A stretch of DNA of 55,547 bases from Verrucomicrobia bacterium SCGC AAA164-E04. GTDB taxonomy: Bacteria; Verrucomicrobiota; Verrucomicrobiia; Limisphaerales; AAA164-E04. The DNA lies in the NCBI GenBank assembly GCA_000383715.1, contig KB912012.1:59066-114612 (forward strand). Direction: 5' to 3'. Shown here piece after piece: positions 26,074 to 35,538 of the stretch (position 1 is the stretch's first letter; each line of letters opens with the position of its first letter). A program made the translations under genes and the position numbers. The notes under the pieces were generated by a model that saw only the letters and a program-made list of their open reading frames with translations, was not told the origin of the DNA and made no database searches.

Positions 26074-28062
26074 TTAGTAACCCAGTTGCCATTCTTCGTT
26101 GAAGAAACCTGCCAGAGGTATTCCACCAGGCACTTCCGTATTTGATCTTACATTTGTATCAATCACCGCATAATCCGGGAGGCGTGGAACTTGCGTGGCG
26201 TTGCTGCCATATCCACGAAATGTGAATCCACTGTTCAACACAATGTACTTACCTGGATTCATCGGATTCGGAAAAACCATCACGGGAACAAATCTTTGAT
26301 CATCGAATCGATGCTCACCAAAGATGATCTCATTTCCGCGCCATTGAATGGGTAAATAGGGCAGAATCTGCTTAATCAACAGATTGGTCTCAGGATTCCC
26401 AAAAAGAATCCAATGAGCATCCTTCCAATCCGAAATATTGAAATCGCCATCACTGATGCTCAGCGGTTCTCCTCGGAACTGCTCTCTCCATTCTTTCTGA
26501 AGACGGAACTGTTCACGCCGAATCCAACGATCCGATTTACTCCGCCTCATGCGACCACTGGGCGTCACAATGACAAACCGATCCATGAAAGCATCATCAA
26601 TAGGACCTTGCAAGCCGGGTCGTTTCTTGAGATTGACCTCGGCATTCCCTTGTTTACCTGTACGCCAGATATCCCCTTCTTTGTGCAATGTGACATTCCA
26701 GGACTTGTCCGATAGAACGTTGGCACCTTCAAGAGATTGACCGTCAATCAAGATACCGGGAGTTTGACCAGCATCCAAAGGGCACTCACCCGCATCCATT
26801 ACCAATGAAAGTGCAGTGACATTTTTTGTCTCGATGACCACGGTATGCGAATCCTTGATTTCCGCATTCACCACCGCTTTCTCCCAATGTTGATTTAATC
26901 CCTCCAGATGAACCCAGTGCATGTCAGGATATTTCAAAGTGTATGTCGTCATTCGAACCTTGGCGGGAACTTTTCTTTTTCCTGCATTGGCAACTAGATC
27001 CACACGATTCTCGATTTCCTTTTTGGAATCTGGATGATAGCGATGACCGGTATCCGGACCAATAATGTGTGCCAATTCCATACCTTCATCTTGCAACGCA
27101 ATTTCCATCATTCTTGCAGCTTGAATCTGTTTGTCCGCACCTCCACTGTAAGCGACCGTTGGCAAATGAAATAAATTGAGTGCGTATTCGTCGGCATCGT
27201 AAAGTCTCCAGAGTTTGGTCTCAAACCAATTGGGTTTCTTGTCTTTTTTCCAAAGCCCAAGGTAATCCGCAGATTCCGAAAAACCTGCCCCCGGTGCGGC
27301 CACTACCCATTGATCTGAATGATGAACGGCCAGATGCCAGCAACCTGCTCCCCCCATTGAAAAGCCCCTCATGGCTATCCGACTGGTATCGATCGAATAC
27401 TGACGTTGCACATGCTCCTTGGCTTCAAGCACATCCACTTCGCCCCCGAATTTGAACGCATTGCAGAATCGACCATATGGGTGGAGGACAAAGGCATTCT
27501 GGGGAGCAAATTGGCCTTTCGATCGTTCGCGCTGATCAATGAACTTTAATTCTGTTAATCGATTATCTCGACCATGCAGCCATATGTCCATACGGTGAGC
27601 GTCGGTGCCTGTGCTTTGATATTTTTCAGGAACAACCAAACCATAAGGCTGAACGGAGTCATCCAATTTCGATCGGTAACCGCGAACAACCAAACCTGTT
27701 TGATTTGCCCATGGCGCCTTGCCGTTCAATAAATGAGCCGCTCTTGCCAATCCTGTCTGGATCAGGCGATCAGCAACCTCAAACTGTTTTGCATAATGAA
27801 ATTCATTATGAAAAACAGCAGTTTGAACCGCCTTCAAATAAATACTGACATCCGGTTCGTAGGCGACAACGAAAGGATCGTCTTGCTGCTTGATCAAAAG
27901 AACGGCTTCCTCCAGTGGTTGGAGTGATTCTACCAAGGAGGCTTGAGTTTCTCGTGGAATGGCAATCCCCCTTTCCATCAGTCCCTGCCCATCGACAACA
28001 ATAAAAGAGAGGCAGACAAGGACCGCGGTAAAAAAGCCGCGCTTTAAACGATGAGGAATCAT
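26074..28062 (-). CDS. Secreted prolyl-oligopeptidase-like alpha/beta hydrolase
   Basis: From ATG 28062 this is a 662-residue protein with a signal peptide (RGFFTAVLVCLSFIVVDGQG). The catalytic part carries RIAMRGFSMGGAGCWHLAVH, a GxSxGG nucleophile elbow like peptidase S9 and related esterases, then a plausible acid/His region ending GPDTGHRYHPDS. The C-terminal ~280 residues are a beta-rich region with ALSLVMDAGECPLDAGQTPGI and a second alpha/beta segment. PVC bacteria have many such secreted hydrolases, and substrate assignment by sequence alone is unsafe. ATGs at 28101 and 28122 would add 13 or 20 residues before the signal peptide and are less likely. It heads an operon with the ABC ATPase. 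Confidence 0.75.
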   Translation of the reverse strand: MIPHRLKRGFFTAVLVCLSFIVVDGQGLMERGIAIPRETQASLVESLQPLEEAVLLIKQQDDPFVVAYEPDVSIYLKAVQTAVFHNEFHYAKQFEVADRLIQTGLARAAHLLNGKAPWANQTGLVVRGYRSKLDDSVQPYGLVVPEKYQSTGTDAHRMDIWLHGRDNRLTELKFIDQRERSKGQFAPQNAFVLHPYGRFCNAFKFGGEVDVLEAKEHVQRQYSIDTSRIAMRGFSMGGAGCWHLAVHHSDQWVVAAPGAGFSESADYLGLWKKDKKPNWFETKLWRLYDADEYALNLFHLPTVAYSGGADKQIQAARMMEIALQDEGMELAHIIGPDTGHRYHPDSKKEIENRVDLVANAGKRKVPAKVRMTTYTLKYPDMHWVHLEGLNQHWEKAVVNAEIKDSHTVVIETKNVTALSLVMDAGECPLDAGQTPGILIDGQSLEGANVLSDKSWNVTLHKEGDIWRTGKQGNAEVNLKKRPGLQGPIDDAFMDRFVIVTPSGRMRRSKSDRWIRREQFRLQKEWREQFRGEPLSISDGDFNISDWKDAHWILFGNPETNLLIKQILPYLPIQWRGNEIIFGEHRFDDQRFVPVMVFPNPMNPGKYIVLNSGFTFRGYGSNATQVPRLPDYAVIDTNVRSNTEVPGGIPLAGFFNEEWQLGY

Positions 28063-28219
28063 GAATCTTCGTAACTGAAATCTTATGCGATTATCCGACA
28101 TGGCAAGCTGTTGACTTATCATGTTTCAAAAGCATCAGCAAGGGACGAATGCATTGTCAAAAACGCAGGAGCATGATTGTATATGCAAAATTCACCTTTT
28201 GCAGGGACCTGAGTAAGAA

Positions 28220-29653
28220 ATGAACATCGCATCACCACACTCCAGAAGAAAATTCCTTGGGCAATTATCGACTGGCCTGAGCAGCATCTCTGTGATGGAC
28301 TTGAATAGTAAGATCGAAGGCGCGCAAACGGTAACAAACGCCCCACGCGGCCTGCTGGAGACCACACACATACCGGCCAGGGCCAAGCGCGTTATTTACC
28401 TGTTTCAATCTGGGGGACCATCCCAGCTTGATCTTTACGATCACAAACCCGAATTGAAAAAACGCCAGGGAAACGATCTCCCTAATTCGGTCCGCAAGGG
28501 ACAAAGATTGACTGGAATGACCGCGGGACAATCCCAATTCCCCATCGCAGCATCGGGATTTGATTTCAAACAACACGGACAATCAGGCCACTGGATGAGC
28601 AGTGCACTTCCTCATCTGTCTGGTATGGCTGATGATATGTGCATGATCAAAACCATGCATACGGAAGCGATCAATCACGACCCAGCCATCACCTATTTTC
28701 AGACCGGATTTCAATTATCAGGAAGGCCCAGCATGGGATCCTGGCTTTCGTATGGTTTAGGAACCGTCAACGAAAATTTACCGAATTTTGTCGTCATGGT
28801 TTCTCACCGAGGAGGACAGCCACTCTATGATCGACTCTGGGGCAGTGGCTTTCTTCCATCCGTTCACCAAGGTGTGAAATTCCGCAGCAAAGGAGATCCT
28901 GTCCTCTACCTTTCCGACCCGAAAGGGTTCCCGAAAGAAGCGCGAAGACGGGTATTGGATGATATCGCCGCCCTGAATCTGGAATCATTCGATAAAACTC
29001 GACAACCCGAAATCCTTACAAGGATCTCCCAGTACGAAATGGCCTTTCGCATGCAAAGCTCCATTCCGGAACTGACGGATTTGTCAGGTGAGAGTGATAC
29101 CACCTTTAACCTTTATGGCGAGGAAGCCAGGCAACCTGGCACATTTGCACACAACTGCCTGATGGCGCGCCGACTCACCGAACGGGGTGTTCGATTTGTT
29201 CAACTGTTTCACCGGGGATGGGACCATCACTCAAGCCTTCCCGGTAATCTGAAAGCCCGGTGCAAGCAAACAGACCAAGCCTCGGCAGCCTTACTGACTG
29301 ACTTGAAACAAAGGGGGCTCCTGGATGATACACTCGTCGTGTGGGGCGGAGAATTTGGACGCACCGTTTACTGCCAGGGAAACTTGACCGCAACCAATTA
29401 TGGTCGCGACCACCATCCTCGATGCTTCAGCATGTGGATGGCCGGAGGAGGTGTGAATCCGGGAACAGTTTATGGTTCCACCGACGATTTCAGCTACAAC
29501 ATCGCTGAGAATCCTGTCGATGTGAATGACCTTCACGCAACCATGCTGCACTTACTGGGGGTGGATCACTTGCGTTTAACCTTTAAATTTCAAGGACGCC
29601 ATTATCGATTGACAGACATCGCCGGAAACGTCATTCCCGAGCTGATCGCCTGA
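28220..29653 (+). CDS. DUF1501-domain protein (alkaline-phosphatase-superfamily-like), Tat-type signal
   Basis: The 477-residue protein opens with a twin-Arg-like leader (SRRKFLGQLSTGLSS). It has the DUF1501 landmarks FQSGGPSQLDLYDHKPE, FPIAASGFDFKQHGQSG, MHTEAINHDPAITYFQTG, LMARRLTERGVRFVQLFHRGWDHH, TLVVWGGEFGRT and GRDHHPRCFSMWMAGGG. These Asp and His clusters resemble metal sites of the phosphatase/sulfatase superfamily, but no activity is established for the family. DUF1501 proteins usually pair with DUF1549/DUF1553 proteins; this one has no such partner adjacent, unlike the copy at 50177. It is divergent from the hydrolase gene. Confidence 0.88.
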   Translation: MNIASPHSRRKFLGQLSTGLSSISVMDLNSKIEGAQTVTNAPRGLLETTHIPARAKRVIYLFQSGGPSQLDLYDHKPELKKRQGNDLPNSVRKGQRLTGMTAGQSQFPIAASGFDFKQHGQSGHWMSSALPHLSGMADDMCMIKTMHTEAINHDPAITYFQTGFQLSGRPSMGSWLSYGLGTVNENLPNFVVMVSHRGGQPLYDRLWGSGFLPSVHQGVKFRSKGDPVLYLSDPKGFPKEARRRVLDDIAALNLESFDKTRQPEILTRISQYEMAFRMQSSIPELTDLSGESDTTFNLYGEEARQPGTFAHNCLMARRLTERGVRFVQLFHRGWDHHSSLPGNLKARCKQTDQASAALLTDLKQRGLLDDTLVVWGGEFGRTVYCQGNLTATNYGRDHHPRCFSMWMAGGGVNPGTVYGSTDDFSYNIAENPVDVNDLHATMLHLLGVDHLRLTFKFQGRHYRLTDIAGNVIPELIA

Positions 29654-29683
29654 GAATCACTGCAGCTTCCCATTCCTTCACGA

Positions 29684-29689
29684 TACAAT
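29684..29689 (+). promoter_or_regulatory. -10-like box before the methyltransferase gene
   Basis: TACAAT (5/6 to TATAAT) ends 8 nt before the ATG at 29698. No good -35 is visible at 17 nt. It is included because it fits the promoter-to-start spacing of other genes here. Confidence 0.3.
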
Positions 29690-29697
29690 AGCAATCA

Positions 29698-30402
29698 ATG
29701 ATTATTCATCGACTCATTGCTCACCACCTCAAGCACGGTGATGACACCACATTTTACGAAATGCAGGCGCAGGATGCCATCCAGTGGATGAAATCACGCG
29801 GTCTCAAAATGAACCCTGACGTGCGGGTGTTGGATCTCGGATGCGGTCACGGTGTTTTTGGTGGAGAGCTGGAAAAATCTGGGTGCCAGGTTGATTACGC
29901 GGACATTGAATGCAGCCTGATACCCGAGCGTGCCAATGCACCATTTACTGCAATCAATCTGGACCTGGATGATTATGATGCACTTGGTCAGCACGAACTC
30001 GTCGTTTGCTCCAACGTGTTTGAGCATCTGGCAAACCCCAGGAATTTTGTAAAGAGACTCCCTGCTCTACTCCAGCCGGGTGGATGCCTTTACCTGAGTT
30101 GGACCAATTGGCTTTCACCTTGGGGCGGGCATGATTTCTCGCCTTTCCACTACCTTGGACCATGCTTAGGCCCAAAAGTGTTTGATCAGATTGTAGGCAA
30201 GCCCCGTATTCACTACCCTTTCAAAACCCTCTATCCAACCTACATTGGAAAAACGCTCGAGTGGATCCGGGAAACGAGCGAGTTAGGAGTTGAAGCCTGC
30301 GTACCCAGGTATTACAACGAATTATCATTCCTGACAAAAGTCCCTGTTTTCAGAGAATTCTGGACATGGAATACGGCCATGCTCATCAGAAGGAATCCAT
30401 GA
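29698..30402 (+). CDS. Class I SAM-dependent methyltransferase
   Basis: The 234-residue protein carries motif I VLDLGCGHGVFGGELEKSG, the acidic end of strand 2 (VDYADIE), and a post-motif strand HELVVCSNVFEHLANPRNF, typical of the Methyltransf_11/UbiE-like fold. The C-terminal half contains aromatic-rich segments (GGHDFSPFHYLG, IHYPFKTLYPTYIG) seen in methyltransferases of the lipid or glycan-associated type. The substrate cannot be told from sequence. It follows the DUF1501 gene by 44 nt, with its own -10-like box. Confidence 0.85.
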   Translation: MIIHRLIAHHLKHGDDTTFYEMQAQDAIQWMKSRGLKMNPDVRVLDLGCGHGVFGGELEKSGCQVDYADIECSLIPERANAPFTAINLDLDDYDALGQHELVVCSNVFEHLANPRNFVKRLPALLQPGGCLYLSWTNWLSPWGGHDFSPFHYLGPCLGPKVFDQIVGKPRIHYPFKTLYPTYIGKTLEWIRETSELGVEACVPRYYNELSFLTKVPVFREFWTWNTAMLIRRNP

Positions 30403-30598
30403 GCAGCAGAGGGCAAGGCAATCTCAGCATCGATAGCAGGTATTTCACGTGTTTGACCGCATCAGATTGAACACCCTACGATAAAATTGGATATGTATCC
30501 TGATTAGTTGCTCATCAAATCATCGAACCATGATTTGCCAATGCTTGCGGTAATATTTCTTTTTCATTTTGCGGATTTTTGCTTCAATCCACGGCCTG

Positions 30599-31891
30599 AT
30601 GAATATCTTAGTAATCGGTTCCGGAGGAAGAGAACACGCATTGGTATGGAAGCTGGCTCAATCGTCATTGACCCAAACCATGTATTGCGCTCCCGGCAAT
30701 GCCGGTATTGCAGGCGAAACTTTGGCAGCCAATGGCAATTCGGTTCAATGCATCAAAATTGGTGCAGAAGACTTAGAAGGCCTTCTGGCCTTCGCGAAAG
30801 AAAAACAACCGGACCTGACTGTCGTAGGTCCAGATAATCCTTTATCGCTGGGAATAGTTGATCTTTTCAATAAAGAGGGACTGACCATCTGGGGACCAAA
30901 TCAAAAGGCTGCCAGATTCGAATCTTCAAAGGCTTTTTCTCAGGAGTTCATGCTCCGCCACGAGATTCCAACTGCGAAATCAGGCATCTTCTCCAACCCG
31001 ACGGAGGCTCTGGCCTTTGCAACATCCATTCAAGGCAAATGTGCCGTAAAAGCAGATGGACTCGCATTAGGCAAAGGAGTGATTTTGACATCGAATGTGG
31101 AGGAAGCCAAAAATGCCATCCAACAATTAATGATCGATAAATCATTTGGTGATGCCGGAGATCAAATTGTCATTCAGGAATATCTCGAAGGCATGGAAGT
31201 CTCTCTTCATGCACTCTGCGACGGTCATGGTTACTTGTTATTTGAATCATCTCAGGACCATAAACGAGCCCTGGATGGAGACAAAGGGCTAAACACGGGA
31301 GGCATGGGCACCTACTCACCTGCACCGTTTATAAATGACCACGAATTGAAATCCATCCGTGAAACCATTCTGGATCGGTGGGTAGAGGGGTGTAAGAGAG
31401 AGGGCATCGATTTCAAAGGGATGCTTTACCCTGGTTTGATGCTCACTGAATCAGGCCCTAAAGTCCTGGAATTCAATGCTCGTTTTGGAGATCCAGAAAC
31501 ACAGGTGTATTTGATGCGACTCAAAAATGATCTCCCCACGCTTTTGGTGGCAAGTGCAGAAGGCAAATTAGACCAACACAGTTTGGAATGGGATGACCAG
31601 GCAGCCACGTGTGTCGTGTTGGCTTCTGGCGGCTACCCTGAGGCATATGAAAAAGGTAAAATCATCACCGGCATCAAGGATGCCGAGCAAGACCCTCAAG
31701 TCAAAGTGTTCCATGCTGGCACAGGGTCGAACGCTGATAATCCGCTGATCACTGCAGGAGGCCGAGTATTAGGAGTCACTGCGCTGGGTAATAATCTGGA
31801 AGAAGCGACTAAACGTGCATACGAAGCGGCTGAAAAAATTCATTTTGACGGATGTTATTTTCGTCGTGACATTGCCGCCAAGGCCTTATAA
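30599..31891 (+). CDS. purD: Phosphoribosylamine--glycine ligase (GAR synthetase)
   Basis: The 430-residue enzyme joins glycine to phosphoribosylamine in purine synthesis. Landmarks: N-terminal MNILVIGSGGREHALVWKL, VVGPDNPLSLGIVD, the ATP-grasp core VKADGLALGKGVILTS, EEYLEGMEVS-like EYLEGMEVSLHAL, DHKRALDGDKGLNTGGMG, and EFNARFGDPETQVYLMRL. Length matches PurD (~425). ATG 30599 starts precisely at the conserved first strand; an in-frame TTG ten codons upstream is less likely. It uses the glycine that the SHMT fusion 1.2 kb downstream can supply. No other pur genes are in the window. Confidence 0.97.
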   Translation: MNILVIGSGGREHALVWKLAQSSLTQTMYCAPGNAGIAGETLAANGNSVQCIKIGAEDLEGLLAFAKEKQPDLTVVGPDNPLSLGIVDLFNKEGLTIWGPNQKAARFESSKAFSQEFMLRHEIPTAKSGIFSNPTEALAFATSIQGKCAVKADGLALGKGVILTSNVEEAKNAIQQLMIDKSFGDAGDQIVIQEYLEGMEVSLHALCDGHGYLLFESSQDHKRALDGDKGLNTGGMGTYSPAPFINDHELKSIRETILDRWVEGCKREGIDFKGMLYPGLMLTESGPKVLEFNARFGDPETQVYLMRLKNDLPTLLVASAEGKLDQHSLEWDDQAATCVVLASGGYPEAYEKGKIITGIKDAEQDPQVKVFHAGTGSNADNPLITAGGRVLGVTALGNNLEEATKRAYEAAEKIHFDGCYFRRDIAAKAL

Positions 31892-32012
31892 TGGTCTTTG
31901 AATAGTTGGGGTTCAGCGCTTCGAAAAAGTTTGGATCGATGATCCGTTCTTGTTCAATCTGAATTGATTAAAGACTCCAATTAGAACTCATTAGGAATGT
32001 CATCTAACATTC

Positions 32013-33077
32013 ATGGAAAATATTAAATTGTCCGTTTTGCTATCATGCCTGAGCGTTATCTGTGCATGCGTCCTCCCTTTGTCTGCACAAGAACCAGTAG
32101 AGTCGAGGGAGCCGGTGGCTTCATTGCCTGACTACGGCGAAATATTTGAGATTATCAGCAATCAACTACCAGCAATCAGCGAGCAGGACCTGCAACATGC
32201 TGCTTTGCAGGGTATTTTAACCGAATTTCAATCCCAGATTGAATTAGAATCAAACTCCTCAAAAGTAGGAGAGGAGCAAAACAAGCAGGCATCTATTGCC
32301 AAAATGGAGCTCATTACTGAAAAAATCGCGTATTTTCGTCTTCATCTCATATCGAAGGGTTTGGAAAACATTCTCAGAGAAAAAATTGAATCATTCCGAA
32401 TTGAAAATGGAGCCGAAGGTATTGTGCTCGACCTTAGGTATGCGGACGGCTCAGATTACGGTGAAGTTTTAAGACTTGCGGGACTATTTTTGAATGATGC
32501 TGTCGCGTTATTGGATTGGGGGTCCGGCAGTCAAAAGGCAGTTGTGGCATCCCCCTCCATCCAGCTTCCACTTGTTGTACTAATCAATGAATCCACAAAA
32601 GGTGCTGCGGAGGCATTGGCTGGTGCATTGAAGCTGATCGAAAAAGCGGCGATCATAGGCCGTCCCACGTCAGGACTCGCTATGCTTAGAAAACGTATTC
32701 CCCTTGAAAGCGGGCACGTTTTGTCCATCGCAACGGGTAAGGTCCAATTAGCGGATGGTACACCTATAACAGGTCAAGGGGTAGCTCCTGATATTGAGGT
32801 TGATATCAGTCCGACCGAGCAAGCCGCTTATTTCGATGATCCTTATGGAGAATTAACCTCAAAGGAAAAGGAAAGTAATACCGAACGACTCAACGAAGCT
32901 GCCCTGATGCGCCGCCAGAATGATTCCAACGGCACGGTAGAAATAGAAATCAATGTCCCGCCCGCGGGCGAACAGGAATCCAACTCACAGCCCAACACCA
33001 TCGTGGACCCTATTCTAGCTCGAGGGGTTGATTTATTGAAAGGTTGGACCATTTTCAATAGACAATGGAATCGATGA
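32013..33077 (+). CDS. Exported S41 (tail-specific protease)-like protein lacking catalytic residues
   Basis: The 354-residue protein has a signal peptide (residues 1-27, ending LSAQ) and a helical stretch to ~115. An S41 peptidase-type core follows: GIVLDLRYADGSDYGEVLRL, LPLVVLINESTKGAAEALAGA, AAIIGRPTSGLAML and DGTPITGQGVAPDIEVDI. In active CtpA-type proteases the nucleophile lies in a (N)xGTASASE-like segment and the Lys in TFGK. Here those positions read Gly197 and Leu222, so the Ser-Lys dyad appears lost. No PDZ domain is visible. It is probably a non-catalytic scaffold or regulator in the periplasm. The stop lies 55 nt before the three-enzyme fusion, on the same strand. Confidence 0.78.
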   Translation: MENIKLSVLLSCLSVICACVLPLSAQEPVESREPVASLPDYGEIFEIISNQLPAISEQDLQHAALQGILTEFQSQIELESNSSKVGEEQNKQASIAKMELITEKIAYFRLHLISKGLENILREKIESFRIENGAEGIVLDLRYADGSDYGEVLRLAGLFLNDAVALLDWGSGSQKAVVASPSIQLPLVVLINESTKGAAEALAGALKLIEKAAIIGRPTSGLAMLRKRIPLESGHVLSIATGKVQLADGTPITGQGVAPDIEVDISPTEQAAYFDDPYGELTSKEKESNTERLNEAALMRRQNDSNGTVEIEINVPPAGEQESNSQPNTIVDPILARGVDLLKGWTIFNRQWNR

Positions 33078-33132
33078 TCCCGAAAGCGCCCACCAAAACG
33101 AAGATGTGGGCTCAGACTCCAATCATAATTAA

Positions 33133-35313
33133 ATGAAACGTATCCTTTTTGTTTGCACTGGAAATATATGCAGAAGCCCCATGGCCGAAGGGTATTTGAG
33201 GCATTTACTCAAACAGGAGGGCCTGGGTGATGTGGAAGTTAACTCTGCAGGCGTCGGAGCCATGACTGGACAGTCTCCCAGTAAACATGCGGTTGAGGCT
33301 CTCGCTGATTGGGGTATTGATATTAGGGACCAGCGCAGTCAGATGATTTCCAATTCCGATATTGCCGAGACGAATTGGATTTTTGGGATGACACAGGGAC
33401 ATGTAGATATGATCCATTCCATGTTTCCGGAAGCTGCGTCCAAGACCTTTCTGATTCGTCGGTTCGTGGATCATTTGTCCGATTACGAAAAAGAAGTCTC
33501 GGATCCCATTGGAGGAAACCTTCAAATTTATCAAACATGCAGGGATGAAATCAAACAGGGAATCGATCACATACTTGTCAACATACTTTCCGAATTAAAA
33601 TCTCAACCCTTTTCATCCGATGACACCGATCCAAAAATGACCATTGCCATTGCCTCAGATCATGCAGGATTCGCAGCCAAAGAGGCTATCAAATTGATTT
33701 TGGAATCTCATTCCTACAGGATAGATGACTTCGGCACCAAGAACGAGAACTCTACGGACTATCCAGATTACGCAAAATCAGTGGCGGAGCATGTCGCGGA
33801 AGAGAAAGCGGATATTGGCATATTAATTTGCTCGACGGGTATTGGGATGAGTATCGCCGCCAATAAAGTGTCCGGAATCAGGGCGGCTTTAGTAAACGAC
33901 CTTGAAACAGCTCGCCTTTCGCGGGAACACAACCATGCAAATGTCATTTGCATGGGAGCCAAGGGAAAAAATCCTGAAATTTTATGGGCCAACCTTCAGG
34001 CCTTTCTTTCTGCCAAATGTGAAGGCGACCGACACCAGCGACGTGTCCGAAAAATTACAGCCATGGAACAAAAACAATCGCACTCAGTCAGCGCCGTAGA
34101 TCCGGCCATCTCTCAAATCATTGAAAAAGAACGTCAGCGTCAACAAGAAAACATCGAGTTGATCGCAAGTGAGAACTTCACTTCACCGGCAGTCATGGAG
34201 GTGCAAGGATCCGTGCTCACCAATAAATACGCCGAAGGTTATCCAGCCAAACGCTGGTATGGGGGATGCGAATTTGTTGACGAAGCAGAAACTTTGGCAA
34301 TTGAACGAGCCAAAAAACTATTCAAGGCTGATCACGCCAACGTTCAACCACACTCAGGTTCAGGTGCCAACATGGCAGTTTACTTCTCAATGTTGCAACC
34401 CGGGGACAGGATTTTGACCATGGACTTAAGTCATGGAGGCCACTTGACTCATGGTAACAAAGCCAACTTCTCAGGAAAATTCTTTGAAGTCGTTCATTAC
34501 GGTGTGCGCAAGGAAGATGAGCGCATCGACTATGATCAACTGGAGGCCATGGCCAAAGAACATCGCCCTAAAATGATCACGGTAGGCGCCAGTGCCTACC
34601 CTAGGGTGATTGATTTTGCGCGCATGGGAGCAATAGCAAAGGAAGTTGGAGCTTATCTGTTGGCGGATATTGCACACATTGCCGGATTAGTCGCAGCCGG
34701 TATTCATCCAAGTCCGGTGGAACATGCTGATTTTGTAACCACCACCACCCACAAGACGTTACGCGGTCCTCGCGGCGGTCTCGTTCTTTGCCGTGCCGAA
34801 TATGCCAAGGCAATTGATTCTCAAACATTCCCTGGCATTCAAGGTGGCCCGTTAATGCATGTGATCGCTGCAAAAGCTGTTTGTTTTGCTGAAGCACTCG
34901 AACCCGATTTCAAGATTTATCAAAACCAAGTCGTTACCAATGCTAAGACACTTGCGGAGGGAATGGTCAACAATGGTTTCAGGCTTGTCAGCGGGGGAAC
35001 AGAAAATCATCTCATGCTGGTGGATGTTGGTGCTCGTGATATGACAGGCAAAGCGTGTCAACATGCTCTGGATGAGGCAGGGATCACCGTGAATAAAAAT
35101 ACGATTCCTTTTGAAACTCGCTCTCCTTTCCAGGCAAGTGGTATCCGTATTGGCACTCCAGCGGTCACCACACGTGGAATGAAGGAACGGGACATGGTTC
35201 TCATTGCTGACATGATCTGTGAAGTCCTGACCGACATTAAAAACCTTGACTTAGCCAGTGAGGTCAGACAACGTGTCAAACGATTGACCGCAAGTTACCC
35301 CTTGCCATACTAA
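33133..35313 (+). CDS. Three-enzyme fusion: low-MW phosphatase - ribose-5-phosphate isomerase B - serine hydroxymethyltransferase
   Basis: One uninterrupted 726-codon frame encodes three complete enzymes. Residues 1-~165: low-molecular-weight protein-tyrosine phosphatase with P-loop CTGNICRS (Cys8, Arg14) and acid loop DPIGG (Asp124); Ile12 sits where YwlE arginine phosphatases have Thr. Residues 169-310: RpiB, starting [17 protein letters not shown], with active-site Cys233 in [14 protein letters not shown] and SREHNHANV. Residues 311-726: SHMT/GlyA (MEQKQ...), with [35 protein letters not shown] (PLP Lys541) and a full-length C-terminus. Met169 and Met311 coincide with the natural starts of free RpiB and GlyA, so internal initiation is possible, but no Shine-Dalgarno precedes them. 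CATAAT lies 3 nt before the first ATG. Confidence 0.9.
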   Translation: MKRILFVCTGNICRSPMAEGYLRHLLKQEGLGDVEVNSAGVGAMTGQSPSKHAVEALADWGIDIRDQRSQMISNSDIAETNWIFGMTQGHVDMIHSMFPEAASKTFLIRRFVDHLSDYEKEVSDPIGGNLQIYQTCRDEIKQGIDHILVNILSELKSQPFSSDDTDPKMTIAIASDHAGFAAKEAIKLILESHSYRIDDFGTKNENSTDYPDYAKSVAEHVAEEKADIGILICSTGIGMSIAANKVSGIRAALVNDLETARLSREHNHANVICMGAKGKNPEILWANLQAFLSAKCEGDRHQRRVRKITAMEQKQSHSVSAVDPAISQIIEKERQRQQENIELIASENFTSPAVMEVQGSVLTNKYAEGYPAKRWYGGCEFVDEAETLAIERAKKLFKADHANVQPHSGSGANMAVYFSMLQPGDRILTMDLSHGGHLTHGNKANFSGKFFEVVHYGVRKEDERIDYDQLEAMAKEHRPKMITVGASAYPRVIDFARMGAIAKEVGAYLLADIAHIAGLVAAGIHPSPVEHADFVTTTTHKTLRGPRGGLVLCRAEYAKAIDSQTFPGIQGGPLMHVIAAKAVCFAEALEPDFKIYQNQVVTNAKTLAEGMVNNGFRLVSGGTENHLMLVDVGARDMTGKACQHALDEAGITVNKNTIPFETRSPFQASGIRIGTPAVTTRGMKERDMVLIADMICEVLTDIKNLDLASEVRQRVKRLTASYPLPY

Positions 35314-35538
35314 GCAAAACGCTTCAGAGGTTTGATTTCTTTGGAATACCCCATTGGAAATCACCGATTTAATACATTTCAGAAGGATACAGCCGCTTAT
35401 TCGGTTGAGTGAATGTAGCAATACGGGATGAGCTTCCGAGCTCTGAATGTTATCGCTACGCGACGTTTCATATTTTCTGAGACGGATTTCCTCAGGAGCC
35501 CTCATGTTCGCTTGGTAAAATCCCCAAAAATTAATTTT

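Noticed and set aside
33086..33113. GCCCAC/GTGGGC inverted repeat upstream of the enzyme fusion, considered as a riboswitch or terminator
   Set aside because: It is only a 6-bp stem with no T-run and no match to known glycine, purine or folate riboswitch cores.
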